DNA from: an uncultured Prevotella sp.
GTDB lineage: Bacteria; Bacteroidota; Bacteroidia; Bacteroidales; Bacteroidaceae
NCBI GenBank assembly: GCA_944319915.1
Contig: CALUEY010000031.1
Coordinates: forward strand, 79,268 to 143,267
Direction of reading: 5' to 3'
Length of the DNA: 64,000 nt
The notes below the pieces were generated by a model. The model saw nothing but the letters and a program-made list of their open reading frames with translations. It was not told the origin of the DNA and did no database searches. The position numbers and the translations under genes are program-made. This document shows, one piece after another, positions 31,984 to 41,219 of this stretch (positions are counted from its first letter, which is position 1; every line of letters begins with the position of its first letter).

Positions 31984-33981
31984 ATGACCCAACCCTCCGA
32001 CATACAACCTATGCGCAAGGGCGGCGGGCGGCGCGCGCGCCGCCGCAGGCTGGCCCCGTGGCTAACGGCGGCAGCCGCCCTCGTGGCCATGGCCGCGGCC
32101 TCGTGCGCCCGCATGGGCCAGCCCGACGGCGGGTGGTTCGACGAAACGCCGCCGCGCATCGTACACACCTCGCCCGCCGACAAGTCAACCGGCGTGTCCA
32201 CGCGGAAGATACGCATCTCCTTCGACGAGTTCGTGAAGCTCGAAGACGCCGCCAGCAAGGTGGTGGTGTCGCCCCCGCAGGTGGAGACGCCCGAGATAAA
32301 GTCGGCCGGGAAGGCCATCGAGGTGGAACTGAAGGACACGCTCCGCCCCGGCATAACCTACACCGTCGACTTCTCCGACGCCATCACCGACAACAACGAG
32401 GGCAACCCCATGGGCAACTACACCTACAGCTTCTCCACCGGCGAGCGCATCGACACGCTCGAGGTGGCGGGCAACGTGGTCGACGCCTCCAACCTCGAGC
32501 CAATAAAGGGAATACTCGTGGGCCTCTACGACGACCTCTCCGACACGGCCCTCACCACCAAGCCGATGCTCCGCGTGGCCCGCACCGACAGCCGGGGCCG
32601 CTTCGTCATCAAGGGCGTGGCGCCCGGCAGCTACCGCGCCTACGCCCTGCAGGACGCCGACGGCAACTACCTCTACAACCAAAGGAGCGAGATGCTCGCC
32701 TTCAGCCGCGACACCATAACCCCAAGCTGCGGCCCCGACATACGCCAGGACACCATCTGGCGCGACACTCTGCGCATCGACTCCATCATCCGCACGCCCT
32801 ACACCCACTTCTACCCCGACGACATCGTGCTGCGCGCCTTCACCGCGCCGCTCACCGACCGCTACCTGCTCAAGACCGAGCGCGAGAAGCCCGAGAGGAT
32901 AGGCGTCTACTTCACCTACGGCAGCGACACCCTGCCCAGCGTGCGGGGGCTTAACTTCAACGCCGACTCGGCGTTCATAGTGGAGCCCTCGGAGAAGCGC
33001 GACACCATAACATACTGGCTGCGCGACACCGCCCTGGTGAACCGCGACACCCTGCGCTACGAGCTTACCTACATGGCCACCGACACCCTGGGGCAGCTCG
33101 CAAGCCGCACCGACACGATAGAGGCCATGCCCCGCGTGCCTTACGAACGCCGCCTGAAGCAACGCATGAAGGAGCTTGAGGACTGGCAGAAGGAGCAGGA
33201 AAAGGCCAAGAAGAAAGGCGAGCCTTACGACTCCGTAATGCCCGCTACGCCGCTGAAGCCCACCATCAAGGCCGGAACGCTCGACCCCGACCGCAACGTT
33301 TACATAGAGATGCCGTCGCCGCTGGCGCGGTGCGACACCGCCGCAATACACCTCTACTCCAAGATAGACACCCTGTGGTACCGCTCGCGCTTCGCGTTCA
33401 GGCCCGTGCCGGGCAAGCTCCGGGCCTACACGCTCATGGCCGAATGGAGGCCGGGGGTGGAATACAGCCTCGAGATCGACTCGGCGGCGTTCGAGGACAT
33501 CTACGGCCTGGTGTCAGACAAGTACAAGACCGGCATAAGGGTGCGCGCCATGGACGAGTACAGCTCGCTCACGGTAAACATCAGCGGCGCGCCCGACACG
33601 GCCACCATCGTGCAGATGCTCAACAGCTCCGACGCCGTGGTGAAGCAGGCCAAAGCCTCCGGCGGCATGGCTGAGTTCTTCTACGTGCTCCCCGGCAAGT
33701 ACTACCTCAGGGCCTTCAGCGACGCCAACGGCAACGGCAAGTGGGACACGGGCGACTACCATGCTGGCCTGCAGCCCGAGACGGTGACCTACTACCCGCG
33801 CGAGATAGAGTGCAAGCAGAAGTGGGACGTAACCATAAGCTGGAACATGGCTGCCCTGCCCGGCAACCTGCAGAAGCCCCTCAAGATAACCAAGCAGAAG
33901 CCCGACAAGGAGCGCAAGCAGCGCAACCGCAACGCCGACCGCGCACGCGACCTCGGCATAGAGTACGCCCCGGGGATGTGA
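31984..33981 (+). CDS. Ig-like (SbsA-type) domain lipoprotein
   Basis: The 665-residue protein has an Arg-rich start, a hydrophobic core and a lipobox ending in Cys41 (AAASC). The first mature domain (about 55-155) is of the bacterial Ig-like SbsA type: PPRIVHTSPADKSTGVS, ITYTVDFSDAITDNNEGNP and YTYSFSTG. A carboxypeptidase-regulatory-like fold follows (EVAGNVVDASNLEPIKGI), then a charged helix near 390-420 and a C-terminal region with an EF-hand-like loop DANGNGKWDTGDY at about 580. It ends in a Lys/Arg-rich tail. Role unknown; it is translationally close to the GH3-like gene. Confidence 0.85.
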   Translation: MTQPSDIQPMRKGGGRRARRRRLAPWLTAAAALVAMAAASCARMGQPDGGWFDETPPRIVHTSPADKSTGVSTRKIRISFDEFVKLEDAASKVVVSPPQVETPEIKSAGKAIEVELKDTLRPGITYTVDFSDAITDNNEGNPMGNYTYSFSTGERIDTLEVAGNVVDASNLEPIKGILVGLYDDLSDTALTTKPMLRVARTDSRGRFVIKGVAPGSYRAYALQDADGNYLYNQRSEMLAFSRDTITPSCGPDIRQDTIWRDTLRIDSIIRTPYTHFYPDDIVLRAFTAPLTDRYLLKTEREKPERIGVYFTYGSDTLPSVRGLNFNADSAFIVEPSEKRDTITYWLRDTALVNRDTLRYELTYMATDTLGQLASRTDTIEAMPRVPYERRLKQRMKELEDWQKEQEKAKKKGEPYDSVMPATPLKPTIKAGTLDPDRNVYIEMPSPLARCDTAAIHLYSKIDTLWYRSRFAFRPVPGKLRAYTLMAEWRPGVEYSLEIDSAAFEDIYGLVSDKYKTGIRVRAMDEYSSLTVNISGAPDTATIVQMLNSSDAVVKQAKASGGMAEFFYVLPGKYYLRAFSDANGNGKWDTGDYHAGLQPETVTYYPREIECKQKWDVTISWNMAALPGNLQKPLKITKQKPDKERKQRNRNADRARDLGIEYAPGM

Positions 33982-33989
33982 GCCCTTTG

Positions 33990-34024
33990 ACAATTAAGAT
34001 TTAAAAATTAAGAAATAAGAATTG
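33990..34024. repeat. AT-rich TTAATTC-type tract
   Basis: Loose copies of AATTAAGA/TTAAAAATTAAG follow the stop of the lipoprotein gene. Similar tracts lie at 42201, 46681 and 62031. The rest of this 255-base gap is GC-rich without recognised signals. Confidence 0.5.
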
Positions 34025-34236
34025 GGCTGCGCCTTGCACTGGGGAGGCACGATGCTGATTAAGCGCTAAGCATCGGGGGGTTGGCGATAAAGCAAAGGCC
34101 TGCGCCTGGGGCGGGGCGGCCCGGGCGATGGGCGGGGGCGGCATCTCAGCACCGCCGGCGGGCCACTGCCAACCGTGCCAGGCGCGCAGCGGGCAGCCGC
34201 CCGGCAAGCACAAGGCAAACAAACACAGCGACAGAT

Positions 34237-35049
34237 ATGAGACCAAAGGCATTTGTCATCGCACTGCTCATGGCAGTGTGCGCCGCCACGGCATCGGCCC
34301 AGTGCGGCATAAAGAACACTGCGTTCAAGTCGGGGGAGTTCCTTTACTACGACCTCTTCTTCAACTGGAAGTTCATCTGGGTAAAGGTGGGCACCGCGTC
34401 GATGAGCACCGTCATGTCGCGCTACGACGGCAAGCCTGCCTACCGCGCCAGCCTGATAACCCGGAGCAACAACAAGCTCGACAAGTTCTTCACCCTGCGC
34501 GACACACTCCTGTCGTACTGCGCGGCCGACCTCTCGCCGCTCTACTTCCGCAAGGGCGCGCGCGAAGGCCACCGCTACTACGTTGACGAGATATGGTACA
34601 ACTACCCCAAGGGCAACTGCCACATGAAGCAGCACCGCATAGAGGACGACGGGCGCCACGTGTGGAAGCAGTCGGAATACCAGGACTGCGTGTACGACAT
34701 GATGAGCATCTTCCTCAGGGCGCGCAACTTCGACGCCTCCAAGTACAAGGTGGGCCAGAACATACCCATGCCCGTGAGCGACGCCAGGCGGCTGTCGAAC
34801 TCATGGCTTAAGTACCGGGGCAAGGAGACGTACAAGATGGACGGCAACGACATCGAGTACCGCTGCCTGGTGTTCTCCTTCATCGAGCGCGAGGACGGCA
34901 AGAACAACGAGCTTCTGCGCTTCTACGTAACCGACGACGCCAACCACATACCCGTGCGCCTGGACATGTTCCTGAGCTTCGGCTCGGCCAAGGCTTTCCT
35001 CCGGGGCTACAAGGGGGTGAAGAACCCCGTTACGTCGAGGGTGAACTGA
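34237..35049 (+). CDS. DUF3108-family exported protein
   Basis: The 270-residue product has a signal peptide (MRPKAFVIALLMAVCAATASAQ) and the DUF3108 pattern: SGEFLYYDLFFNWKFIWVKVG near the start, TRSNNKLDKFFTLRDTLLSY in the middle and a VYDMMSIFLRARNF helix. The domain is a beta-barrel-like fold found in lipid- or cell-envelope-associated proteins of unknown role. The ATG at 34237 directly precedes the signal peptide, while the longer frame upstream is low-complexity. Confidence 0.87.
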   Translation: MRPKAFVIALLMAVCAATASAQCGIKNTAFKSGEFLYYDLFFNWKFIWVKVGTASMSTVMSRYDGKPAYRASLITRSNNKLDKFFTLRDTLLSYCAADLSPLYFRKGAREGHRYYVDEIWYNYPKGNCHMKQHRIEDDGRHVWKQSEYQDCVYDMMSIFLRARNFDASKYKVGQNIPMPVSDARRLSNSWLKYRGKETYKMDGNDIEYRCLVFSFIEREDGKNNELLRFYVTDDANHIPVRLDMFLSFGSAKAFLRGYKGVKNPVTSRVN

Positions 35050-35122
35050 GCAGCGGGCAGGTGGAAAACTGCATGGGCGGCGGGCGCAACCGCCCCCACC
35101 TGAGCGGCGATGACGTTGCGCA

Positions 35123-35638
35123 TCATTCCATCCTGCCGTACTTCATTTCCTCACCATCCGCATCGTACTGCTTGCGTTTGCCCACAGGGGGCGATGCAAG
35201 CGTGATGCGCACCACCGCCGTGCGGTGCAGGCTGCGGCGTATGGCCTCATCAAAGGCGTCCATGTGCCGTGGCAGGAACCGCTCGCTGATTATGCGGAGA
35301 GCCTGCACCTTCTCCGCTTCGTCAGTCACCGGCTCCGCCCGCCCAAAGGCTATGGCCGAACGATACTGGAGGGTGAACGAGCCGTCCTTTGGGCCTACGG
35401 TGGGCCGGCACCGGGCCACGGCCGACAGGCACACCTCCGGGTGGGCGGCCATGGCATCGAGCTTGTCGCCCTCAGGCGCGCAATGGAAGTACCACACCCG
35501 CCCATCGGCCGAGGCCAGCGACAAGGGAACGCCGTAGGCCGTGCCGTCCGCACGGACAAGGCTCACGGTTATGTATGGTGCCTTACGCATTACCTCCAAA
35601 GCCCATTCGGCGGGCATTTCCCTACTTACCTTTCTCAT
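35123..35638 (-). CDS. Pyridoxamine 5'-phosphate oxidase-like (Nim-type) flavoprotein
   Basis: The 171-residue protein has the split-barrel layout of the PNPOx-like family: EVMRKAPYITVSLVRADGTAYGVPLSLA, then GRVWYFHCAPEGDKLDAMA and a core VCLSAVARC...EGSFTLQYRSAIAFGRA-like strand. This is the build of 5-nitroimidazole reductases (Nim), which bind FMN or haem. Resistance cannot be claimed from this. The ATG at 35638 is used; one at 35704 would add a non-family N-terminus and leave almost no leader. Confidence 0.83.
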   Translation of the reverse strand: MRKVSREMPAEWALEVMRKAPYITVSLVRADGTAYGVPLSLASADGRVWYFHCAPEGDKLDAMAAHPEVCLSAVARCRPTVGPKDGSFTLQYRSAIAFGRAEPVTDEAEKVQALRIISERFLPRHMDAFDEAIRRSLHRTAVVRITLASPPVGKRKQYDADGEEMKYGRME

Positions 35639-35718
35639 GTTCCTTGCATTCTTAATGTTCCTACATTGGCCAAAGGCACATAAAAAGCCTTCTTTTGCGC
35701 CCATTGGCTTTCTTGGTG

Positions 35719-35726
35719 CAAATATA
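35719..35726 (-). promoter_or_regulatory. -7 box of the Nim-like gene
   Basis: TATATTTG on the minus strand, giving a leader of about 70 bases to 35638. Confidence 0.7.
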
Positions 35727-35910
35727 CTGATTTTCTGCGGATAACCTCATGGCCAACACCATGAAAGCTGACTACGCGCCCGCAGGCGCACACAAGCCCG
35801 GGCCGCCCTCGCGGCTGCAGCACCGGCTGGCGCGGCCCGCGATGCAGGAACGGCGGTAACTTTACTTTACAAAGGGCTTCTTTTGCGCCGCCACTGCCCG
35901 TCCGTCCCTG

Positions 35911-35994
35911 CAAGAGAGGCCGTTCGGCAGCGCAAAAGAGGCCGTTCGGCCTTGCGGAACGAGCCGTTTTGCAAGGCCAAAACGCCCCTGCGCC
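35911..35994. repeat. 21-bp periodic palindromic array E (four units)
   Basis: Units start at 35911, 35932, 35953 and 35974 with GAGGCCGTTCGGC, AGAGGCCGTTCGGC and ACGAGCCGTTTTGC cores. Located between the divergent Nim-like and MG2 genes. The rest of this gap (35727-36081) shows nothing else. Confidence 0.85.
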
Positions 35995-36081
35995 CAACAG
36001 CCTGAGGCTGAGCCTGTTGGCCGCCGGGGCCGGAAAGGGGCTCGGCCATGACAGTTTGTTTACAGATTTCCGCCCCCGCGC

Positions 36082-36112
36082 TTTGCCATTCCGCGCAAAA
36101 ACGCTACATTTG
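36082..36112 (+). promoter_or_regulatory. Promoter of the MG2-type gene
   Basis: TTTG at 36082-36085, 19-base spacer, TACATTTG at 36105-36112. It excludes upstream in-frame starts and supports ATG 36141. Confidence 0.85.
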
Positions 36113-36140
36113 CATGGCCGCCACGCAGCGCGGCAAACCA

Positions 36141-38840
36141 ATGACCAAAACCACACTCATGAGCACAGGAAGCATAATAAAGTTTTTCATAGCGGCCTGC
36201 ATGGCCGCCACCTGCGCCACGGCCCGTGCGCAGCAGCCTGCCGGCGGGGCCGACCCGGCGGCCAGGCTGAGGCAGTTCGTGGGCAACATCGACGTGTTCA
36301 ACCGCCTCTTCCCGCAGGAAAAGGCCTACCTCCACTTCGACAACACCGCCTACTTCAGGGGCGAGACGATGTGGTTCAGCGCCTACGTGGTGCGAGCCGA
36401 CCGCCCCGCCCTCACCAACCTGAGCCGGGTGCTCTACGTGGAGCTGGTAGACCCCACGGGCGAGGTGGTGCAGACGCGCAAGGTGAAGCTCGACGGCGGG
36501 CGCGGCTCCGGCTCCTTCCGCCTCGACAAGCTGCTCACGGCGGGCTACTACGAGGTGCGAGCCTACACGCGCTACATGCTCAACTGGGACGCCGCGTGGG
36601 CCTTTTCGCGCGTGCTGCCCATATTCGAGAAGCCACAAAAGGAGGGCGACTACAGCCGCCCCGCCATCTACGAGCCCGACCGCCGCAAGCGCATGCCGCA
36701 GCAGCGCGCCGCCGACAGCACCGCCCAAGGGCAGGGCCTGTGCCTCACCTTCTACCCCGAGGGGGGCCGCCTCGTGAGGGGGCTGCCCGCGCGCGTGGCC
36801 TTCAGCCTCAGCAGCGGCGGCGCGCCCGCCGACTCGCTGCCCATGGAGCTTACGCTTGCCGACGGCCGCCGCCAACGGCTCACCACGCTGCGCGAGGGCC
36901 GCGGCGCCTTCAGCTACACCCCCGCCGCCACCCCGGCCACAGTCACCGTGACCGATGCCCGTGGCCAGCGCCACAGCTTCAGCCTGCCCGAGGCGCAGGC
37001 CGAGGGATGCGCCCTCAGCGTGAGCGCAGTGGAGGGCAGCCACGTGGGCGTAACCGTTAGCCGCACGGCGGGCTACACCGAGCCGCTGGCGCTGGTGCTC
37101 ATGAGCGGCGGCAACGTTGACGCCACCGACCTGCTGCCCCCCTCGGAGCGCGTGGCGCGCCGCCGCTTCGCCCGCGCCGACATGGCGCCGGGGGTGAGCC
37201 AGCTGGCCCTCATCGACAGCCGCGGGCGCATAGTGGCCGAGCGCATGGTGTTCGTCTGCCCGCCCAAGGGGGCCGGCTCCATAGCCTTCGAGGCGCAGGG
37301 GCGGCTGTCGCCCTGCGGCAAGCTGACGCTCCGGGCGAGCACAGAGCCGGGGGCCACGTTCTCGGTGGCCGTGCGCGACCGCGCCGCCGAGGTGAACGGG
37401 CAGCAGGGCAACGCCGCCACGTGGCTGCTGCTCTCGTCAGACCTGCGCGGCTACGTGAGCCACCCGGAGTACTACCTCGAGGCCGACGACGACGAGCACC
37501 GCCGCGCCGCCGACCTGCTCATGATGGTGCAGGGATGGCGGCGCTACGACGTGGAGCAGATGGAGGGCCGGCGCGAGTTCAGGCGCACCCACCCCATAGA
37601 GGACGGCCTTTACCTCTTCGGCCAGCTCAAGCAGGCCAGCCGCCGCAACAAGCCCGCCGGGGTGCGCCTCACCGCCACGCTCTACAACCGCGCGGGGCAG
37701 TCGATGCAGGGGCGCGCCGTAACCGACTCGGCCGGCCTCTACGCCTTCCGCCTGCCCGAATGCGAGGGCGAGTGGACGCTGATGCTCAACACGCGGGGCG
37801 CCGATGGCAAGGCCAAGAAGTACCGCGTGGGCATCGACCGCAACTTCTCGCCCGAGCCGCGACCGCTCGCGCCCAACGAGACGCAGCCCATACCCATCGA
37901 GGAAGCGCACCACTCGCCCAAGGTGGCGGTAAACTTCGCCGACACGGCCGACATGACCAAGCTTGCCGGCATGGAGGAACGCCTGCACGTGATAAAGGAG
38001 GTAAACGTGCGCGGCAAGAGGCTCTTCGAGAACGCACGCGCCGGCTGGGACAACGAGCAGCGAGGGGCCTTCAAGGCCTACCTGCGCTACGACTGCGACC
38101 GCGCAGCCGACGAGCTGTATGACGCGGGCCTCGAAACGCCCACCATCTTCGAGTGGCTCGCGAGGAAGAACCCCTTCTTCGGAGGCGACGGCACTGACTA
38201 CGAGGACCTGGCAAGGCTCGCCGACGCCGAGAACAACGCCCCGACAACCTTGCTCAGCGGGCAAGACGATGTAGAGGCCGACGCCGACGACACTGGGAAC
38301 GGCATAAACAACAGGGGATTCATGACCCGCGACGGGCTGGCATACAAGAACAGGCCCATAGTGTGGGTGCTCAACAACACCTTCTACATGGGCACCAGGA
38401 CGCGCAACGTGCGCACGAAGGACATTGAGCACATACGTGAGAACAGCGCCGAAGAGATGCCGCGATGGCTCGACGAGTACAAGAGCGTTTACATATCCGA
38501 AGACGAGAACATATGGCGCAACTACGTGGAGGCCCCCGCGCTCGCCACGTACAGCCCCGTGACCATCTTCCTCTACTCCCACCACGAGTTCCCGGCCAAG
38601 CACAAGGGCCTGCGCCTCACCCACTTCGAGGGCTACAGCCGCGTGGAAACGTTCCAGATGCCCGACTACAGCCTCATGCCGCCGGCGCCCGACCACCGAC
38701 GCACGCTCTACTGGAACCCCGCCGTGAAGGCCGACAAGGACGGCCACGCCACCATAGAGCTTTACAACAACTCCTCCTGCCGGCAGGTCTCCATCTCAGC
38801 CGAGGGCATCACATACGACGGCCGCGCCCTGGTGTACTGA
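36141..38840 (+). CDS. Large exported MG2 (macroglobulin-like) domain protein
   Basis: The 899-residue protein has a signal peptide (about residues 12-32, ATARAQ) followed by an MG2-like domain with the characteristic start FPQEKAYLHFDNTAYFRGE and LYVELVDPTGEVV. Beta-sandwich modules follow. Near 560 there is a carboxypeptidase-regulatory-like repeat (TATLYNRAGQSMQGRAVTDS), and a C-terminal beta module begins near 790 (TIFLYSHHEFP...). No thioester (CxEQ) is seen, so it is not a classical trapping alpha-2-macroglobulin. Such proteins are anchored in the Bacteroidales envelope with unknown role. An ATG at 36114 is excluded because transcription starts after it. Confidence 0.8.
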   Translation: MTKTTLMSTGSIIKFFIAACMAATCATARAQQPAGGADPAARLRQFVGNIDVFNRLFPQEKAYLHFDNTAYFRGETMWFSAYVVRADRPALTNLSRVLYVELVDPTGEVVQTRKVKLDGGRGSGSFRLDKLLTAGYYEVRAYTRYMLNWDAAWAFSRVLPIFEKPQKEGDYSRPAIYEPDRRKRMPQQRAADSTAQGQGLCLTFYPEGGRLVRGLPARVAFSLSSGGAPADSLPMELTLADGRRQRLTTLREGRGAFSYTPAATPATVTVTDARGQRHSFSLPEAQAEGCALSVSAVEGSHVGVTVSRTAGYTEPLALVLMSGGNVDATDLLPPSERVARRRFARADMAPGVSQLALIDSRGRIVAERMVFVCPPKGAGSIAFEAQGRLSPCGKLTLRASTEPGATFSVAVRDRAAEVNGQQGNAATWLLLSSDLRGYVSHPEYYLEADDDEHRRAADLLMMVQGWRRYDVEQMEGRREFRRTHPIEDGLYLFGQLKQASRRNKPAGVRLTATLYNRAGQSMQGRAVTDSAGLYAFRLPECEGEWTLMLNTRGADGKAKKYRVGIDRNFSPEPRPLAPNETQPIPIEEAHHSPKVAVNFADTADMTKLAGMEERLHVIKEVNVRGKRLFENARAGWDNEQRGAFKAYLRYDCDRAADELYDAGLETPTIFEWLARKNPFFGGDGTDYEDLARLADAENNAPTTLLSGQDDVEADADDTGNGINNRGFMTRDGLAYKNRPIVWVLNNTFYMGTRTRNVRTKDIEHIRENSAEEMPRWLDEYKSVYISEDENIWRNYVEAPALATYSPVTIFLYSHHEFPAKHKGLRLTHFEGYSRVETFQMPDYSLMPPAPDHRRTLYWNPAVKADKDGHATIELYNNSSCRQVSISAEGITYDGRALVY

Positions 38841-38871
38841 AAGCCTCGGGGCCGCGCCCAGCTGCTTCCAT

Positions 38872-38942
38872 GCAGCCAGGGGGCCGTGGCCGGGGATGCT
38901 GGCGGATGCACCGCCGCCCCACGGCCACAGCCCCCTGGCTGC
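38872..38942 (+). terminator. Long hairpin behind the MG2 gene
   Basis: GCAGCCAGGGGGCCGTGGCC and its near reverse complement ending GCCCCCTGGCTGC form a 25-bp stem with few mismatches around a 20-base loop. Confidence 0.6.
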
Positions 38943-38950
38943 AAAAACGA

Positions 38951-38983
38951 TGGCCGCCTGTGGGTCAGACCCACAGGCGGCCA
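38951..38983 (-). terminator. Terminator of the DEAD-box helicase gene
   Basis: TGGCCGCCTGTGGGT pairs perfectly with ACCCACAGGCGGCCA. On the minus strand it is followed by TCGTTTTTG. Confidence 0.85.
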
Positions 38984-38990
38984 TTGCCTT

Positions 38991-40892
38991 TCACTTCTTC
39001 CTCGGTTTGCGCCTGGCCCATCCTTCCTCCGAGAAGTCGGGCTCCTCGCCCTTGAGCTTCACGTTGCTGTCCTGGAAGAACTGCCGCCAGTCGCCCGTGT
39101 CGGCGCCGCCGAAGTCGCCGAGGTCGGCCCTGCGGCCCTTCTGCCTCTTGTCGAAGCGGCTGAAGGCGCCCCCGCCGCCGCGGTCATGGCGGTCGGCGGG
39201 CCTCCCGGCGCCGCGCTGCCCGCCGCGCGAGCCGCCCCCGCGCTGTGGCGCCGAGGCGTCGTCGGCGCCGTTGCAGCGCACGTCGCGCCCGCGGTAGCGA
39301 GTGCCGTCGAGGGCTCGCATCACGCGGTCGGCGTCGCGCTCAGGCACTTCGATGTACGAATACTTGTCGTGCAGGTCGATGTGGCCCACCTCCTGACGTC
39401 CGTCCACGTTGCGGTTCACGAACTGCATCACCTCGCCCGGATAGAAGCCGTCGGCCTTGCCCAGGTTGATGAACAGCCGGCGGTAGCCCTGCTCGGCGGC
39501 GCGGCGGCCCTTGCGGTCGGCGCGGCGGCGCTCCTGCCTGTCGCCCTTGGCCCCGCCCTTGCCCGAGGGCTGCTCTATCTCGGGCGCGTTGGCGTAGTAG
39601 GCGAGGAAGCGTCCGAACTCGCGGCTCACCATCTTCTTTATGATGTCCTCCTTGTCGATGAACTCGAAGTGGCGGTTTATCTCGTCCATGAAGGGGGCTA
39701 TCTCGTCCTCGTTCACGTCGGTCTTCTCAATCTCGTCCATCACCTTGTAGAGCTGCTTGGTGCATATCTCCTGCGGCGTGGGCAGCTTGCCCTCCACGAA
39801 CTGCTTGCCTATCTCCTTCTCCACGGCGCGTATCTTGGCCCTCTCGCGCGAGTGTATGATGGCTATCGAGGTGCCCTTCTTGCCGGCGCGGCCCGTTCGG
39901 CCCGAGCGGTGGGTGTAGCTCTCAATGTCGTCGGGCATGCCGAAGTTTATCACGTGGGTGAGGTCGTCCACGTCGAGCCCTCGGGCGGCCACGTCGGTGG
40001 CCACGAGGAGCTGCGTGAGGTGCTGTCGGAACTTCTGCATGGTGAGGTCGCGCTGCTGCTGCGAGAGGTCGCCGTGGAGCGACTCTGCGTTGTATCCGTC
40101 GCGTATGAGCTTGTCGGCCACCTCCTGCGTCTCGCGCTTTGTGCGGCAGAAGATGATGGCGAAGATGCGTGGGTAGTAGTCAACGATGCGCTTCAGGGCG
40201 AGGTACTTGTCCTTGGCGCTCACCATGTAGTACACGTGGTTCACGTTCTCGGCTCCCTCGTTGCGGCTTCCCACCACAATCTCCTTGTAGTCGCGCAGGT
40301 ACGACTTGGCTATCTTCTCTATCTCGCGGCTCATCGTGGCCGAGAAGAGCAGCGTGTTGCGATCCTCGGGCAGGCTCTCGAATATCTCGTTGATGCTCTC
40401 GGAGAAGCCCATGTTGAGCATCTCGTCGGCCTCGTCGAGCACCACATTGCCCACGCCGCCGAGCTTTGCCACGCCCCTGTTCCTGAGGTCGATGAGCCGG
40501 CCCGGGGTGGCCACGATTACCTGCGCGCCGTGGCGCAGCGAGCGGATTTGGTTCTCGATGGAGGTTCCGCCGTACACTGGCACGATGTTCACCCCGCCCA
40601 TGTACTTCGAAAAGTCCTTCAGGTCGTCGGCTATCTGCAGGCACAGCTCGCGCGTGGGGCTGAGCACCAGGGCCTGCGTGTCGCGGCAGCGCGTGTCGAT
40701 GCGCTGCAGGATGGGTATGCCGAAGGCCGCCGTCTTGCCCGTGCCGGTCTGTGCCAGCGCGATGACGTCGTTGCGGTTGCCGAGCAAGTAGGGGATAACT
40801 TCTTCCTGCACGGGCATGGGGTTCTCGAAGCCCAGCTCCGTGATGGCGCGGCGAATCTCTTCGCTCACGCCCAATTCTTCAAATGTCTTCAA
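38991..40892 (-). CDS. DEAD-box RNA helicase with DbpA-type RNA-binding domain, TTG start
   Basis: The 633-residue helicase has all core motifs: Q (PVQEEVIP), I (AQTGTGKT), Ia (PTREL), Ib (TPGRL), DEAD, SAT, RGLD and HRSGRTGRAG. A DbpA-type RNA-binding module lies at about 455-530 (LFINLGKADGFYPGEVMQF), followed by an Arg/Gly-rich tail. It unwinds RNA, probably in ribosome assembly or cold growth as for DeaD/CsdA. The start is read as TTG at 40892, giving M(L)KTFEELG, the normal N-terminus; the -7 box at 40974-40981 excludes the distant upstream ATGs and no nearer ATG exists. Confidence 0.93.
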   Translation of the reverse strand: MKTFEELGVSEEIRRAITELGFENPMPVQEEVIPYLLGNRNDVIALAQTGTGKTAAFGIPILQRIDTRCRDTQALVLSPTRELCLQIADDLKDFSKYMGGVNIVPVYGGTSIENQIRSLRHGAQVIVATPGRLIDLRNRGVAKLGGVGNVVLDEADEMLNMGFSESINEIFESLPEDRNTLLFSATMSREIEKIAKSYLRDYKEIVVGSRNEGAENVNHVYYMVSAKDKYLALKRIVDYYPRIFAIIFCRTKRETQEVADKLIRDGYNAESLHGDLSQQQRDLTMQKFRQHLTQLLVATDVAARGLDVDDLTHVINFGMPDDIESYTHRSGRTGRAGKKGTSIAIIHSRERAKIRAVEKEIGKQFVEGKLPTPQEICTKQLYKVMDEIEKTDVNEDEIAPFMDEINRHFEFIDKEDIIKKMVSREFGRFLAYYANAPEIEQPSGKGGAKGDRQERRRADRKGRRAAEQGYRRLFINLGKADGFYPGEVMQFVNRNVDGRQEVGHIDLHDKYSYIEVPERDADRVMRALDGTRYRGRDVRCNGADDASAPQRGGGSRGGQRGAGRPADRHDRGGGGAFSRFDKRQKGRRADLGDFGGADTGDWRQFFQDSNVKLKGEEPDFSEEGWARRKPRKK

Positions 40893-40973
40893 TCTAAAAA
40901 AATGATAAATAATACGTATTGTCGCCCCATGCCCGGCCCAGCTGCCATCGACGGCGTGCGGCGTTTGCGGCTG

Positions 40974-40981
40974 CAAAGTTA
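40974..40981 (-). promoter_or_regulatory. -7 box of the helicase gene
   Basis: TAACTTTG on the minus strand. The leader to the TTG start is about 75 bases. Confidence 0.7.
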
Positions 40982-41021
40982 GTGAAAATAAATGGGTTAT
41001 GGTGCATTGCAACCGTATTAT

Positions 41022-41053
41022 TTTGCAGATACGGGGATTTTTTTGTATTTTTG
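41022..41053 (+). promoter_or_regulatory. Promoter of the decayed toxin-antitoxin locus
   Basis: TTTG at 41022-41025, 20-base spacer, TATTTTTG at 41046-41053. Confidence 0.7.
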
Positions 41054-41091
41054 CGGTGGCAATATTGCACACAAAATCATATTGGCACAGC

Positions 41092-41219
41092 ATGGAGACG
41101 CAAGCAAAAGAAAAAGGGCAGTCCAAAGAGCCTGCCGCAAAAAGCCTGACAATACATGGGAGGCGTTCGGCAAGTCGAAGGGATGTTTCGTAATTAACGA
41201 CCCGAAATTCCTGCTCTGA
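41092..41219 (+). pseudogene. Frameshifted short gene, possibly the antitoxin partner
   Basis: From ATG 41092 one frame gives METQAKEKGQSKEPAAKSL before drifting; a second frame then reads TWEAFGKSKGCFVINDPKFL and stops at 41219. The two parts together would make a short 40-residue protein ahead of the PIN remnant, as expected for an antitoxin, but no family is recognised. Confidence 0.35.
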
